The notes under the pieces were generated by a model. The model did no database searches. It was not told the DNA's origin and saw only the letters and a program-made list of their open reading frames with translations. Source: Chloroflexi bacterium AL-N1 (lineage in GTDB: Bacteria; Chloroflexota; Chloroflexia; Chloroflexales; Roseiflexaceae). Taken from it: 64,000 bases of DNA. Below are positions 1 to 11,515 of this stretch, piece after piece; positions within the stretch are counted from its first letter, which is position 1; every line of letters begins with the position of its first letter. The position numbers and the translations under genes are program-made. The stretch spans positions 22,347-86,346 of the forward strand of contig WYDT01000028.1 in assembly GCA_013122435.1 (NCBI GenBank), given 5' to 3'.

Positions 1-2
1 GC

Positions 3-2453
<2,451 letters not shown>

Positions 2454-2781
2454 TGTTATATTTTGTGTGACCTGTCTGACTACCGCCTGATGAACACATT
2501 TCGTGAACTACCCGAGTTACGCTGGGCAAGGTCTTAGGGTATTCTCATCCGCATATCAGGCCATCCGTGCAGTAAATTTGCAAAGATATGGTATAGTACG
2601 TCTACTATTCTACGGTATTTCCGTAAATTTATCAGATTATTGTGTACGTTTGTGGTTCCTCACCCTTGTTCACGCCGATGAGGACGCTTTTGTTCCTACA
2701 TTGAACGCCATATAGACACACGTTTTACCACCGAGGAACCTGGTCGGACGATTAAGCCACGAAGAGTACGGAGCATTGTGT
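2454..2781. other. Intergenic stretch without a gene
   Basis: About 330 bases between valS and the LCP gene. I see no RNA gene and no convincing protein frame. A TATAGT hexamer lies near 2592, but no good -35 sits at a proper distance, so a promoter for the downstream genes is only presumed. Confidence 0.4.
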
Positions 2782-3864
2782 ATGACGCGTCCAGGGCGAC
2801 GTATTATCCTGAGAGGACTGTCCATCGTTCTCATTATCATTTTTGCCGCGACGTTGCGTTTAGGTTGGGAATGGAAACAGGCACTTGATAACGTTAATGC
2901 GATGACGATACCAACGGTTACGTTACCAGAGATTACACCTACGTCACATCATCAAACCAATCCTGTTTCACAAGATATTGAGCTACAGCCTACAGCGATA
3001 CCTGCTACACCAGTTCCCACTCCGGATGAGCCGGTGAATATTTTGCTGCTTGGTATTGATGCCCGTATCGGTGAAGAAGTCAGTCGCACCGATGCCATTG
3101 TGGTGGTGCGTATTGATCCACAGCACAATAGCGTGAGTATGCTGTCGCTCCCGCGTGACTTGTGGGTGGATATCCCCGGATATGGGAAAAACAAGATCAA
3201 TACGGCGTATCCCCTTGGTGAAAATGATCTTGGTCCTGGCTATGGACCGGCGCTGGCAAAACAGACCGTCAGTGATCTGCTGGACATGCCAATTCATCAC
3301 TTTGCCATGATTAATTTTGAGGGTTTCCAAACCTTGATAGATAAACTTGATGGGATCGAGATTGATGTCCCACAAGAAATCTATGATGATAAATATCCGG
3401 TTGATGAATTTGAAGGTGATCTTCGCACAATGGAAGTGCATTTTGAGGCTGGCACACAGATGATGGATGGTGAGCGAGCATTGATCTATGCTCGTACGCG
3501 CCACGCTGACAGCGATTTCGGGCGCAATCAACGTCAACAACAAGTTCTGCTATCCATTTTCAACCGTGTTCTTGATAAAGATCTGTTCTCACAAATGACC
3601 AGTCTGGATGACTACACATATGCGCTCCGTGACTATGTCCGCTTTGATCTCTCGCGTAGTAAGATGCTGAGTCTGGCAAGCATTGGACCACGACTCCAGA
3701 CAGACCATATTCAGCGCTATGCGATTGACTCGAAGATGATTACGATGGTTTCATCAGAATCAGACGCCTTCTTCGTCGATCCAGACGAACTGGAACAACT
3801 TGTGAATGATATGGTGGCAGTCCCCTCCATGTCCGCTGGTGGTGAGTCGACCGTAAAACGATGA
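2782..3864 (+). CDS. LytR-CpsA-Psr (LCP) family cell-wall ligase
   Basis: LCP proteins transfer undecaprenyl-linked glycopolymers onto peptidoglycan or other acceptors outside the membrane. An N-terminal transmembrane helix (about residues 7-27) is followed by a Pro/Thr linker. The LCP domain starts at NILLLGIDAR and contains the Arg/Asp pyrophosphate-binding signature SLPRDLWVDIPGYG and the late motif YARTRHADSDFGRNQRQ. A TTG lies two codons upstream, but GGAG at 2770-2773 sits 8 bases from the ATG at 2782, so that start is preferred. The last four bases overlap the start of the MurJ-type gene (ATGA), which suggests translational coupling of two envelope functions. Length of 360 residues is typical. 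The polymer transferred cannot be told. Confidence 0.93.
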   Translation: MTRPGRRIILRGLSIVLIIIFAATLRLGWEWKQALDNVNAMTIPTVTLPEITPTSHHQTNPVSQDIELQPTAIPATPVPTPDEPVNILLLGIDARIGEEVSRTDAIVVVRIDPQHNSVSMLSLPRDLWVDIPGYGKNKINTAYPLGENDLGPGYGPALAKQTVSDLLDMPIHHFAMINFEGFQTLIDKLDGIEIDVPQEIYDDKYPVDEFEGDLRTMEVHFEAGTQMMDGERALIYARTRHADSDFGRNQRQQQVLLSIFNRVLDKDLFSQMTSLDDYTYALRDYVRFDLSRSKMLSLASIGPRLQTDHIQRYAIDSKMITMVSSESDAFFVDPDELEQLVNDMVAVPSMSAGGESTVKR

Positions 3865-5444
3865 CCACTCCGCCTCCATCACCTAGTGGCTCCAATACAT
3901 TTGTACGACGTATCGCAACGGCGGCAGTGCTGATAGCTATCGGTAATGTCGCCAGTCGCTTTTTGGGGCTTATCCGTGAGTCGGTGATTGCCCAGACTTT
4001 CTCGATTAGTGCTGCGGTTGATGCCTTTACGGCGGCATCACTGGTGCCAACTACCCTGTATGATCTGTTGATCAATGGGGCCATCAGCGCGGCGCTGGTG
4101 CCGGTGTTTAGCGAATACGCTGAGGGAGACGAACGTGAATTCTGGCGGGTTGCCTCGACCATGATCAACCTTGCTGTGCTGATGCTGGCTTTTGCGACGC
4201 TCGTCTCGATCTGGCAGGCGCCGCTGGTGATATCGCTTCTGGCGGGTGGCTTCGACGAAGAGATCAGTGCGTTGGCGACGAGCATGGTGCGCTGGATGAT
4301 GCCATCAGTTATTTTTGTGGGCCTCTCGGGCTTAATCACTGCGCTACTCCACGCCCGCCAGCGCTTTCTGTTGCCCTCTTTCACGGCGAGTGCCTATAAC
4401 ATCGGCATCATCATTGGTGCGGTGGTCCTGACGCCATATCTTGATCCGGCGATTCAACCATTCAGTCTGGTGGCTGGTGTCGTGTTAGGCTCTTTGTTTC
4501 AGGTGTTCCTGCAACTCCCCGGTCTGCGTGGTATCTCGTACCAATTCATTCTCGATCTGCGGCATCCGGGTGTGCGGCGTATTTTGTTGCTCTACGCGCC
4601 GGTGGCCATGGGGATTAGTTTCTCTATCGCGGGGATGATACTGGATCGAAATCTGGCCTCGAATATGGATGAGGGCACCATTGCGACCATGCGTTTTGCA
4701 ACCACACTGATTCAGTTTCCACTCGGGTTGGTTGCTGCTGCGGTTTCGTTCGCCGTGCTCCCCACGCTCTCGCGACAGGTGAGCGCTGGAGATGAGACAG
4801 GCTTTCGTACCACCCTTGCTATGGGCATTAAGGTGGTATTACTGCTTATTTTACCTGCAACTGCGGGACTGGCAGCCCTGTCGACACCGATTGTGGCGTT
4901 GGTGTTCGAGGGCAATCAGTTTGGGGCTAATCAGACGGTACTGGTTGTGGCGGCCCTGTTGTTGTATTTGCCAGGGTTGCCTGCTGCAGCGGTGGATCAG
5001 ATGCTGCTCTTTGGGTTTTATGCCCATCGTCGTACGCTCACGCCTAATCTGGTGCAAGGGGCCGCCGTCGGGCTTTATGCGATTACGGCCTTTACGTTGA
5101 TGGGATTTGGCCTGGGAATTGAAGCGCTCATCCTTGGCAACTCGGCGCAGTGGATCGGGCATATGCTGGTGTTGCTGGTGCTTTCGCGGGGCCTGTTCAG
5201 TTTGTGTGGTTTAGGCATTGGTGCCGCACTTGTTAAGTGTACTGTAGCGAGTCTGGCGCTGGCGGGCGTGGCGTGGGGGTTGACAATGGTGCTTGAGCCG
5301 TTTGGCCGCATTGTGCAATTTCTCGTAGCGGGGAGTGCTGCTTCGATAGTCTATTTCGGTGTATGTATGGTGCTGCGTGTCGAAGCACTGACTTTTTTTA
5401 CACGCGCGGTACAGCAACGTCTACGCCGGAGGAATGGTGGTTAG
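3861..5444 (+). CDS. murJ: MurJ/MviN-type lipid II flippase
   Basis: A polytopic membrane protein of 527 residues from the MOP superfamily that flips lipid-linked peptidoglycan precursors. The N-terminal signature reads GNVASRFLGLIRE, followed by TFSISAAVDAFTAASLVPTTLYDLLINGAISAALVPVFSE, which is the hallmark of MviN/MurJ (quoted here only as a family match to that stretch). About 14 hydrophobic segments follow. The start overlaps the LCP stop by four bases, so the two genes form one transcription and translation unit. The ending TAG at 5442-5444 is at the natural C-terminus, after a basic tail. Chloroflexota often carry several MviN paralogs, some used for other lipid-linked glycans, so lipid II is the likely but not proven substrate. 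Confidence 0.93.
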   Translation: MTTPPPSPSGSNTFVRRIATAAVLIAIGNVASRFLGLIRESVIAQTFSISAAVDAFTAASLVPTTLYDLLINGAISAALVPVFSEYAEGDEREFWRVASTMINLAVLMLAFATLVSIWQAPLVISLLAGGFDEEISALATSMVRWMMPSVIFVGLSGLITALLHARQRFLLPSFTASAYNIGIIIGAVVLTPYLDPAIQPFSLVAGVVLGSLFQVFLQLPGLRGISYQFILDLRHPGVRRILLLYAPVAMGISFSIAGMILDRNLASNMDEGTIATMRFATTLIQFPLGLVAAAVSFAVLPTLSRQVSAGDETGFRTTLAMGIKVVLLLILPATAGLAALSTPIVALVFEGNQFGANQTVLVVAALLLYLPGLPAAAVDQMLLFGFYAHRRTLTPNLVQGAAVGLYAITAFTLMGFGLGIEALILGNSAQWIGHMLVLLVLSRGLFSLCGLGIGAALVKCTVASLALAGVAWGLTMVLEPFGRIVQFLVAGSAASIVYFGVCMVLRVEALTFFTRAVQQRLRRRNGG

Positions 5445-5505
5445 TCTTGTTACATGATGTACAATGGAGTTAGCCTGAATGCTAACGAATGCGGAGGTTT
5501 TTAAG

Positions 5506-5892
5506 ATGCCCATAACCAGACATAATCCATCTGAATTGTTTCCACCGTACCGTAATTATAGTCATGCTGTCGAAGTATCTGGTGACTCACGCATCTTATT
5601 CATTAGTGGTCTGAACGGTTATCTTCCCGATGGGAAAACGATGCCGGAGTCGTTTGAAGAGCAGGGTACGATTATTTGGGAGTACATCGGAACGATTCTA
5701 AGATCAGCAGGTATGGGGTATGAGCATATTGTTTCTCTAAGGACTTATTTAGCCAGTCCTGAGTATGATGAGGCAAATGTGCAATTACGAATGCAGTATC
5801 TGGGTGCTAATGAGCCTGCATCAACCGTTCTTTGTTGTCAGTTGCTCGAGTCGAAATGGAAACTGGAGATTGAAGCCGTTGCCGCGATGTGA
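5506..5892 (+). CDS. Rid (YjgF/YER057c/UK114) family protein lacking the RidA arginine
   Basis: A 128-residue single-domain protein of the Rid family. RidA members hydrolyse reactive enamines and imines made by PLP enzymes. The start is the ATG at 5506, preceded by GCGGAGG at about 8 bases; an earlier ATG at 5479 has no such site. The C-terminal block reads PASTVLCCQLLESKWKLEIE. The family glutamate (EIEAVA) is present, but the position of the catalytic Arg in RidA (PAR) is Ser here. By family knowledge such members are not expected to be enamine deaminases. The gene stands alone after murJ and its partner is not obvious. Confidence 0.85.
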   Translation: MPITRHNPSELFPPYRNYSHAVEVSGDSRILFISGLNGYLPDGKTMPESFEEQGTIIWEYIGTILRSAGMGYEHIVSLRTYLASPEYDEANVQLRMQYLGANEPASTVLCCQLLESKWKLEIEAVAAM

Positions 5893-6046
5893 GAGATCCA
5901 TTGTATTTGTTTTTCAAACAGGTCTGAAAGATTATGCACTACGTAGCTGATACGCGAAACGTTTTCTGAACTCATCGGGGGAGACGATTCGGGGTTATGA
6001 ACTCGCTCAATTGTGGGATGAAGAAGAGTAGGAATGGTCGAACTAG

Positions 6047-6403
6047 ATGGATGTGCCTATTTTCCTTACTATTGGAGAGTGCGTACTGTCGATTTCGTGG
6101 CAAAAGCTTGATGATCTGGCGATAGCGTCTGGCCGTGTGTTGTCCTTTTCACTGGTTGGATCGACTGTGCGCTGGGTAAGTGAAGGTATTCCCCCACACG
6201 ACTCGATGCTGGGTCACAAGATTGAGTCCGTTGCGTTAGGGACGGAAGCAGCATCGGTTGGGGAAAACCAAAGCGATACCTAGACACGTCTGCTGATCAG
6301 TCTGAACAATGGAACAACTTTTGAGATCTATAACGCGCTTGATGAGAATGGTTTTGCTTTGCAAGATACAGCCATTCCTGGCACTATAAAGCCATGTGTT
6401 TAG
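6047..6403 (+). pseudogene. Small hypothetical gene interrupted by one in-frame TAG
   Basis: One reading frame runs from the ATG at 6047 to the TAG at 6401-6403 and is broken only by a TAG at 6281-6283. Both sides read like the same soluble protein: before the stop, LSFSLVGSTVRWVSEGI and GHKIESVALGT; after it, LLISLNNGTTFEIYNALDE. I do not recognise the family. Without the amber codon the product would have 118 residues. No strong ribosome binding site precedes 6047. The 154 bases before it also contain protein-like fragments in other frames (for example ETIRGYELAQLWDEEE at about 5982-6029), so a longer decayed gene is possible. Confidence 0.5.
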
Positions 6404-6490
6404 TACCCTAGTCTTGCTTGTTGCGAATGCTCTGATCGACTAAAGTGGTATACTGGCATTACCGCATATAGATCAGAGGGAGGAAATGTA

Positions 6491-6823
6491 ATGACACTTC
6501 TCACTACTCTCAGCATTATCTTTGTTGGAATGGTGATCGCCTGGGCTTGTGCGCTCTATGCACAACACCTGCGAACCAGACATCCCGAAAAATATCGTGG
6601 GATGTGGGCGTTCTGGGGGGATGTCAATCGACCAGCATGGCGTGCTACCCTGCCTTTTGTAGGCATGTTTCTAGGTGCCATACTGGTAAATGGGATTCGT
6701 GTCCTGTTAAATCCGAATGAAACACAGACCATGGCACTGCAAATCAATGCACTCTTTCTGTTGATAACCTTTCTTGCTATTGTGTTTGCCATAGCACTGT
6801 ACAAGTTGCGTCAAGGAAAATAA
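6491..6823 (+). CDS. Small membrane protein, three predicted helices
   Basis: A 110-residue protein preceded by GAGGGAGGAAATGTA directly before the ATG, a strong ribosome binding site. Hydrophobic segments lie at about residues 3-24, 52-72 and 84-103, separated by a basic and Trp-containing loop (RHPEKYRGMWAFWGDVNRPAW), with a basic C-terminal KLRQGK. I do not recognise a family. It is followed tail to tail by a broken lipoprotein gene on the other strand, only 7 bases away. Its function cannot be inferred. Confidence 0.75.
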   Translation: MTLLTTLSIIFVGMVIAWACALYAQHLRTRHPEKYRGMWAFWGDVNRPAWRATLPFVGMFLGAILVNGIRVLLNPNETQTMALQINALFLLITFLAIVFAIALYKLRQGK

Positions 6824-6830
6824 CTGAGTT

Positions 6831-7406
6831 TTAAGGCATGTGCTTTTGGGGTTCTGGCTGGAAGGAGCAGTTACACTCAAGCCGCAGATTGGTGAAATGG
6901 AGCTTCCCTGGAACCGTATCTGATCGGTACTGCGGCATGTCCTGACTGCTGATATCGAAATCTCCGGTAAAGGGCTGACCCTTGGGGCTTTTGAAGAAGA
7001 TACCTCTGTAGTAGATCCAATCACCAGGAGATGATCCATCAAAGGTCCAAATTTCATCGACCCACCAGGAGGTGCTGTTGCCTGTGAAATAGAGATAGAG
7101 GCGCATCTCCACACCATGCTCGAACCAGGTTAATTCAAGAGTACCCTGTTTAGGATACACGTAGCTATTCAAGAGAACAGGATGTACCTGGGCAGTATAG
7201 CGCTTACTATCAGCTTCGAGGTAGAAGTCATCTGCTGTCAATATAATCCGCTCTGCCTCTGCCGTTATGCCTCGATTGAGCGGAAGCGATTGCGATGATC
7301 GCATGGCAAATCCGCGATTTTCTATTGTATCTGGGAGCATGTTCGAACACGCAGATAAAGTGATTAATAGGCATGTAGACTACACAACCAGTACTCTGTA
7401 TCGCAT
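6831..7406 (-). pseudogene. Lipoprotein gene with an amber codon in its signal peptide
   Basis: On the minus strand AAAGGAGATAGAT precedes an ATG at 7404-7406. It reads MRYRVLVV, then TAG at 7380-7382, then STCLLITLSAC with a perfect lipobox (LSAC), and continues open for a further 170 residues to 6831. The mature part is beta-rich and Trp/Tyr-rich, including TSWWVDEIWTFDGSSPGDW. A restart at the ATG at 7338-7340 would give a cytoplasmic protein without the signal. I do not recognise the family. The single base that makes the stop is either a real inactivation, a sequence error or a suppressed codon. Everything else about the gene looks intact. Confidence 0.7.
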
Positions 7407-7527
7407 ATCTATCTCCTTTACATTCAACAGCAGGGATAGCATATACTAGGTGCCCCTCCCTGTTGCTTGTAACCCTAGAGTATTATACTTTATGAATTGA
7501 GCCAGTCTCTGCATACTGACAGTAGGG

Positions 7528-7579
7528 TTGACATGGGGCTATGTTTGGTGTATCATTCTGCCTAGTGAAAATTCGTTAG
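7528..7579 (+). promoter_or_regulatory. Sigma70-type promoter with overlapping TetR-type operator (copy 1)
   Basis: TTGACA at 7528-7533, a 17-base spacer and TATCAT at 7551-7556. Immediately downstream, over the expected start of transcription, is the imperfect palindrome CTAGTGAAAATTCGTTAG at 7562-7579. Nearly the same half (AAAATTCGTTAGAT) recurs right after the TetR gene, before the TspO gene. Autorepression is inferred. Confidence 0.75.
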
Positions 7580-8176
7580 ATGAATGCTATGTCGACCAAA
7601 ACTATCAATGAATCACGTGAGCGCGTGCTCGATGCTGCAGAAGGGCTCTTTATGGAGGGTGGCTACGCAGCGATCAAAATCAAGCATATTGCACAACATC
7701 TGAAGATGAAAGAGTCATCGCTCTACTATCACTTTCCGAAAGGCAAGCAGCAACTCTACGTTGCTGTCATGCGGCGTAATTTACAGCGTCACCAAACTGG
7801 CATCGAGCAGGCTATTCGGGAAGCAGGAGATGATTGGGCTGAACAGTTGCGTGCGGTTGCCTATTGGCTCATTTCACAACCCCCCATTGATGTCATGCGA
7901 ATGAACAAAGCTGATCTTCCTGCGATTGAGCCGGATGTTGCTGAAGAAATTACCGAGTCTGCATACCGAGCCTTGAATCTGCAAATCAGACAGATTTTAG
8001 ACCGTGCTGAGGCCAGCGGCGAAGCAATCGTCCCCGATAATGAGCTTTTGGCAGGTGTGTTTATTAGCATGATTAGTACGCTCGACATTATTAAACCGGA
8101 GTGGAATGAGAAAACTAAACACGAAATGGCTGACATACTTATTCAAACGTGGATCAACGGTCTGCGTCGACGCTAA
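7580..8176 (+). CDS. TetR-family repressor (paralog 1)
   Basis: A 198-residue regulator. The N-terminal TetR helix-turn-helix lies at about residues 12-58 (RERVLDAAEGLFMEGGY, then IKHIAQHLKMKESSLYYHFPKGK). The C-terminal ligand domain has the stretch WLISQPPIDVMRMNKADLPAI, which is shared in sequence with the second TetR of this window (WLVSQPPLDLARMSRSDMPAI). The two are clearly paralogs. The start may be the ATG at 7580 or at 7589; neither has a clear ribosome binding site and the leader from the predicted promoter is very short. The gene is bracketed by two copies of one operator motif, so it probably represses itself and the downstream TspO-like gene. The ligand is unknown. Confidence 0.9.
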   Translation: MNAMSTKTINESRERVLDAAEGLFMEGGYAAIKIKHIAQHLKMKESSLYYHFPKGKQQLYVAVMRRNLQRHQTGIEQAIREAGDDWAEQLRAVAYWLISQPPIDVMRMNKADLPAIEPDVAEEITESAYRALNLQIRQILDRAEASGEAIVPDNELLAGVFISMISTLDIIKPEWNEKTKHEMADILIQTWINGLRRR

Positions 8177-8194
8177 TTTTTTTGTCAACCTTAC

Positions 8195-8212
8195 CTAAGA
8201 AAAATTCGTTAG
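8195..8212 (+). promoter_or_regulatory. TetR-type operator (copy 2) before the TspO gene
   Basis: CTAAGAAAAATTCGTTAG, an imperfect palindrome whose right half is identical to that at 7562-7579. It sits between the TetR stop and the TspO start. A clean -10/-35 pair was not found next to it. Confidence 0.65.
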
Positions 8213-8245
8213 ATAGCGTTGTTTATGTATGACGCGGAGGAAATG

Positions 8246-8878
8246 ATGCAGAACATACAGTACGAATCAGACCTTATCGCATTGCCGCCCAAGCAGTGGC
8301 ATTGGTACCATGGTATGGTTTTCTATGTGGGAGTCCAGGCGGTTTCGTTTGCTCTTGGGAAAGCTGTTCAGTCAGTCTCGACGCACGGAGAACCGCAATT
8401 GGGTGAGTCATTCATTGGAAATAAGGATAATGATGCCTTTTACAATAGCCTCAGGCAGCCAACATTTGCGCCACCAGATTGGGTCTTTCCACCTGTGTGG
8501 ATCATTAACAACGCTTTGTGTGTCTGGGGTTTGTTACGTGTGCTCAATATGCCGCCCAGAAAACCTGGACGCACGACATTTCTTGTATCACAATCTCTGG
8601 TTTGGTGGTGTTTCACAACTTTTAATGCAAGCTACTTCGGTCTCCGCTCACCCATTAACGGTGCGGTGAATACGAACATTGGTCTCATATGCACGATCAT
8701 AAGTGTGTATGTTGCGCTGTTTCAGTTAAAAGACACATCTGTGGTTCTTTCTCAATCGACTATTTTGCCGTGGTTATTGCTGGCCTCTCCAACAGCTACA
8801 GCAGTAGCCGTGTGGAACAAAGACGACTGTTACGATGTTGGACCATTGATCAAACCCTCCTCAAAGTGGGTGAAATAA
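8246..8878 (+). CDS. TspO/MBR-like tryptophan-rich membrane protein
   Basis: A membrane protein of the TspO/MBR (translocator protein, benzodiazepine receptor) type. The family signature is seen as FYNSLRQPTFAPPDWVFPPVW, typical of the loop before helix 2, followed by several hydrophobic helices and WWCFTTFNASYFGLRSP. TspO proteins bind porphyrins and other hydrophobic ligands; the role here is unknown. A TTG at 8219 would extend the frame by 9 codons, but GGAGG at 8236-8240 fits the second of two adjacent ATGs (8246). The gene follows a TetR repressor and a copy of its operator, so ligand-induced expression is likely. A second TspO-like gene sits inside the other TetR regulon at 36.0 kb. Confidence 0.8.
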   Translation: MQNIQYESDLIALPPKQWHWYHGMVFYVGVQAVSFALGKAVQSVSTHGEPQLGESFIGNKDNDAFYNSLRQPTFAPPDWVFPPVWIINNALCVWGLLRVLNMPPRKPGRTTFLVSQSLVWWCFTTFNASYFGLRSPINGAVNTNIGLICTIISVYVALFQLKDTSVVLSQSTILPWLLLASPTATAVAVWNKDDCYDVGPLIKPSSKWVK

Positions 8879-9002
8879 GACGAGTTTATATTCGATGAAA
8901 TGTATAAGCAGATGCATGTTTTACCTAACACACTTGTCTGGAGTTCCAGTACATTGGTATTACCCGTTCTTGATGAATATAAAACCCATAGGAGCCCCAA
9001 CA

Positions 9003-9881
9003 ATGAATACTCAATATATTCAAACTTCTATCTTGAAAATGGCTTACGAGGTGCATGGGCCAATTGATGGTACACCGATCATATTACTCCATGGCTTCCC
9101 TGATGATGTGCGTGGCTGGGATCAGGTGGTCGAAGGGATTGTACCTCACGGGTATCGTACCTATGTGCCTTACCTGCGCGGTTATGGCCCTACTACATTC
9201 CTGTCTGAGGATACGGTCCGTAGTGGACAAAATGGTGCGATTGCTCAGGACATCATTGAGTTTGCCAATGCCCTCTCAGTGGAGCAGTTTATTCTGTTGG
9301 GTCATGACTGGGGAGCAAATGCGGCTCAGGCAATTGCTGCGTTGTATCCAGAACGGGTAGCTCATCTGATCAGTTTTGCACCTTACTCACTTACCTGGAG
9401 TGATTATCAGGAAGGACCACCCAACTATGATCAGATTCGAGCTTTGTGGTATCAAAACGTATTACAAAATGAAATGGGAGCAGGGTTACTCTACGGTGAT
9501 CGACGTGGTTTTGCTCGCTACCTATGGCAGACATGGTCGCCATCATGGACATTTAATGATGAAACTTTCGAAGCTACCGCAGTATCTTTTGATAATCCGG
9601 ATTTTGTGCGTGTCGTGCTGAATGCCTATCGCTGGCAGACTGCCGAGATCGATCCGCGCTATGATGAAATCGAAGGGCGATTGGCGCAGCGTCCACACAT
9701 TACTGTTCCAGCGACGATTATGTTAGGGCAAGCGGATGGTGTCAATATTTTTGAGCCATATATGCTTGAGCAACAATCTGACTTTGTTGGTGCATACACA
9801 ACTAAAGTCTTTGATGGTGTAGGGCATTTTATTCATCGAGAACGTCCAGAAGCCGTTGTGAATGTCATACTCACGTGGTGA
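9003..9881 (+). CDS. Alpha/beta hydrolase, epoxide hydrolase/haloalkane dehalogenase type
   Basis: A 292-residue cytosolic hydrolase. The oxyanion motif HGFPDD (about residues 29-34) is followed by the nucleophile elbow LLGHDWGANAA, where the nucleophile is Asp. That points to the epoxide hydrolase, haloalkane or fluoroacetate dehalogenase branch and not to a serine esterase. The late catalytic His is in GVGHFIHRERPEAV. The start ATG at 9003 has AGGAG 8 bases upstream; the longer frame from 8895 has no such site and would add an unrelated N-terminus. It stands downstream of the TetR-TspO pair but separated by about 124 bases, so co-regulation is possible, not shown. Substrate unknown. Confidence 0.87.
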   Translation: MNTQYIQTSILKMAYEVHGPIDGTPIILLHGFPDDVRGWDQVVEGIVPHGYRTYVPYLRGYGPTTFLSEDTVRSGQNGAIAQDIIEFANALSVEQFILLGHDWGANAAQAIAALYPERVAHLISFAPYSLTWSDYQEGPPNYDQIRALWYQNVLQNEMGAGLLYGDRRGFARYLWQTWSPSWTFNDETFEATAVSFDNPDFVRVVLNAYRWQTAEIDPRYDEIEGRLAQRPHITVPATIMLGQADGVNIFEPYMLEQQSDFVGAYTTKVFDGVGHFIHRERPEAVVNVILTW

Positions 9882-10055
9882 AACAGCATGTACTCATTGG
9901 AGACAGATGGTATACTCAGAGGCAGCATTATTGTAATCAAATCCAAAAGGTAACACTTGTACACATCAATCTAGCGCACTTTTTTGCGCTAGAGAATGTC
10001 TGTTTCTTGTGTGTACTATGCGATTCTTACATATCGAGTGAAGAGGAGGATTTCT

Positions 10056-11237
10056 ATGCCGCAACTGATTGTCTCTATAATCATCCTGTTGCTTGTAATC
10101 GGTTGTAGCCAGGAAACACAGACAATAACCTACATCCAACCGATAACACCCTTACCAACACCTCTATCGCCGACTCCAGCTACAACGTCGTTGGAGTATC
10201 TTCCCGCCCGCCCTCAGTTATCTGAAACTTATCCTCAGGCCATTCTCGATTTTCTCAATGCTGATGTGCAGCATAAACATCGTTTAGATGAACTGCTCAC
10301 AGTGTGGGATGCAGAACAGTCTGTGATTGCGTCCCCTCCCGAGGGAGTACCAGTGCTGGAAGACGATCTGGATGGCGATAGCAGGAATGATATCCTGATC
10401 ACCTTGCCGATCCCGTATAGTGGCAGTTTTATGACGATCTATGAGACCGACAATGGGCAATATCAAGGTTCGGTGTACACCTACCCTGAGTCGCTCGATG
10501 CTACGCGTATCTGGCAGGTTGCAGATATCAATGAGGATGGGAAGAGAGAAGTCGTTATTCGCGGAAATTCCTGTGGAACCCATACCTGCTTCTTAACGAT
10601 CATCATTTTGCAGTGGAGTGATGATGTGTACCGCGAATTGTTGAACGTAAACCAGTCGTATGCAACTGCTACGTTTCGTGATATGGATGGCGATGATATT
10701 GTGGAACTCGTCCTGGAGGGTGGGACGATTGGATCGGTCGGTGCGGGGATGCAGCGTACCCAGACAGACGTGTATACATGGGATGGACAAACATATCAGT
10801 ACACCGCAACGACATTTGATCCAGTAGCCTCACAGCATCCGTACTGGCAACTGCTCGATGGGAATACGGCGCTGGCTGAACATCAGTATGACCAAGCCAT
10901 TATGTTCTATCAGAAGGCTATCGCTGCCCAGCCACCATATCCATTGCTCAATGAAAATGTCGATGTTGATGTGATTAAGGCCGCTGCTCGTTTTCAATTA
11001 ATGTTTACCTATGTACAACTGGAAGATGATGCAGCCGTCAGGAACACCTATCAGATGGCCCAGCAAGAGGATGGGATGTACGCAACCTGGACGAAAACTT
11101 TTATCGATGTATATGAGCAGAATCGCGATGTATTAGTAGCGTGTGAAGCGGCACAGACTGTGACTAGCGATATCTATCTGCCTGGATATAACTATGCTAC
11201 CCATGCGCTTGGAGTTGATGGCGTGTTGTGTTCTTAA
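10056..11237 (+). CDS. Lipoprotein with FG-GAP/VCBS-like Asp-rich repeats
   Basis: A 393-residue predicted lipoprotein. GAGGAGG precedes the ATG at 10056, and the signal peptide MPQLIVSIIILLLVIGC ends in a lipobox (VIGC). A Pro/Thr linker follows. Three calcium-loop-like segments of the FG-GAP/VCBS kind are visible: DDLDGDSRNDILI, VADINEDGKREVVIRG and RDMDGDDIVELVLEGG. They suggest a partial beta-propeller on the outer face of the membrane. The C-terminal third is helical and TPR-like (ALAEHQYDQAIMFYQKAIAAQ). No catalytic motif is seen. The role is unknown and an extracellular binding function is the simplest guess. Confidence 0.8.
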   Translation: MPQLIVSIIILLLVIGCSQETQTITYIQPITPLPTPLSPTPATTSLEYLPARPQLSETYPQAILDFLNADVQHKHRLDELLTVWDAEQSVIASPPEGVPVLEDDLDGDSRNDILITLPIPYSGSFMTIYETDNGQYQGSVYTYPESLDATRIWQVADINEDGKREVVIRGNSCGTHTCFLTIIILQWSDDVYRELLNVNQSYATATFRDMDGDDIVELVLEGGTIGSVGAGMQRTQTDVYTWDGQTYQYTATTFDPVASQHPYWQLLDGNTALAEHQYDQAIMFYQKAIAAQPPYPLLNENVDVDVIKAAARFQLMFTYVQLEDDAAVRNTYQMAQQEDGMYATWTKTFIDVYEQNRDVLVACEAAQTVTSDIYLPGYNYATHALGVDGVLCS

Positions 11238-11240
11238 CAT

Positions 11241-11346
11241 AGTGGTTATCCAAACTCCCAACAGCCGATACAATTGTCAACAAAATACATACAGCATCTG
11301 CACTGATGGTTTTACCCTGTTATAACCACTTTCCATATTGTTGACA
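11241..11346. repeat. Two interleaved 9-bp inverted repeats (pseudoknot-like order)
   Basis: AGTGGTTAT at 11241-11249 pairs with ATAACCACT at 11322-11330, and TGTCAACAA at 11275-11283 pairs with TTGTTGACA at 11338-11346. The order is A-B-A'-B', which in RNA could form a pseudoknot. It lies directly after the lipoprotein stop in an otherwise empty 250-base gap. No U-tract follows, so it is not a standard terminator. Confidence 0.4.
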
Positions 11347-11515
11347 CAAAGCAATCTTTTTGCTTCATACCCTATGATCATTTTGATAGATCTGTATTTA
11401 CAAGGTATAAACGCAAATATCTTATATTAAGCAAAATTCTGTAAGTGTATAAAGCACGTCCCCAACGTACTCCCCTGCCGTAGTGCGTCTTACGGAAGAG
11501 CTAGAGGTGTTTTCG

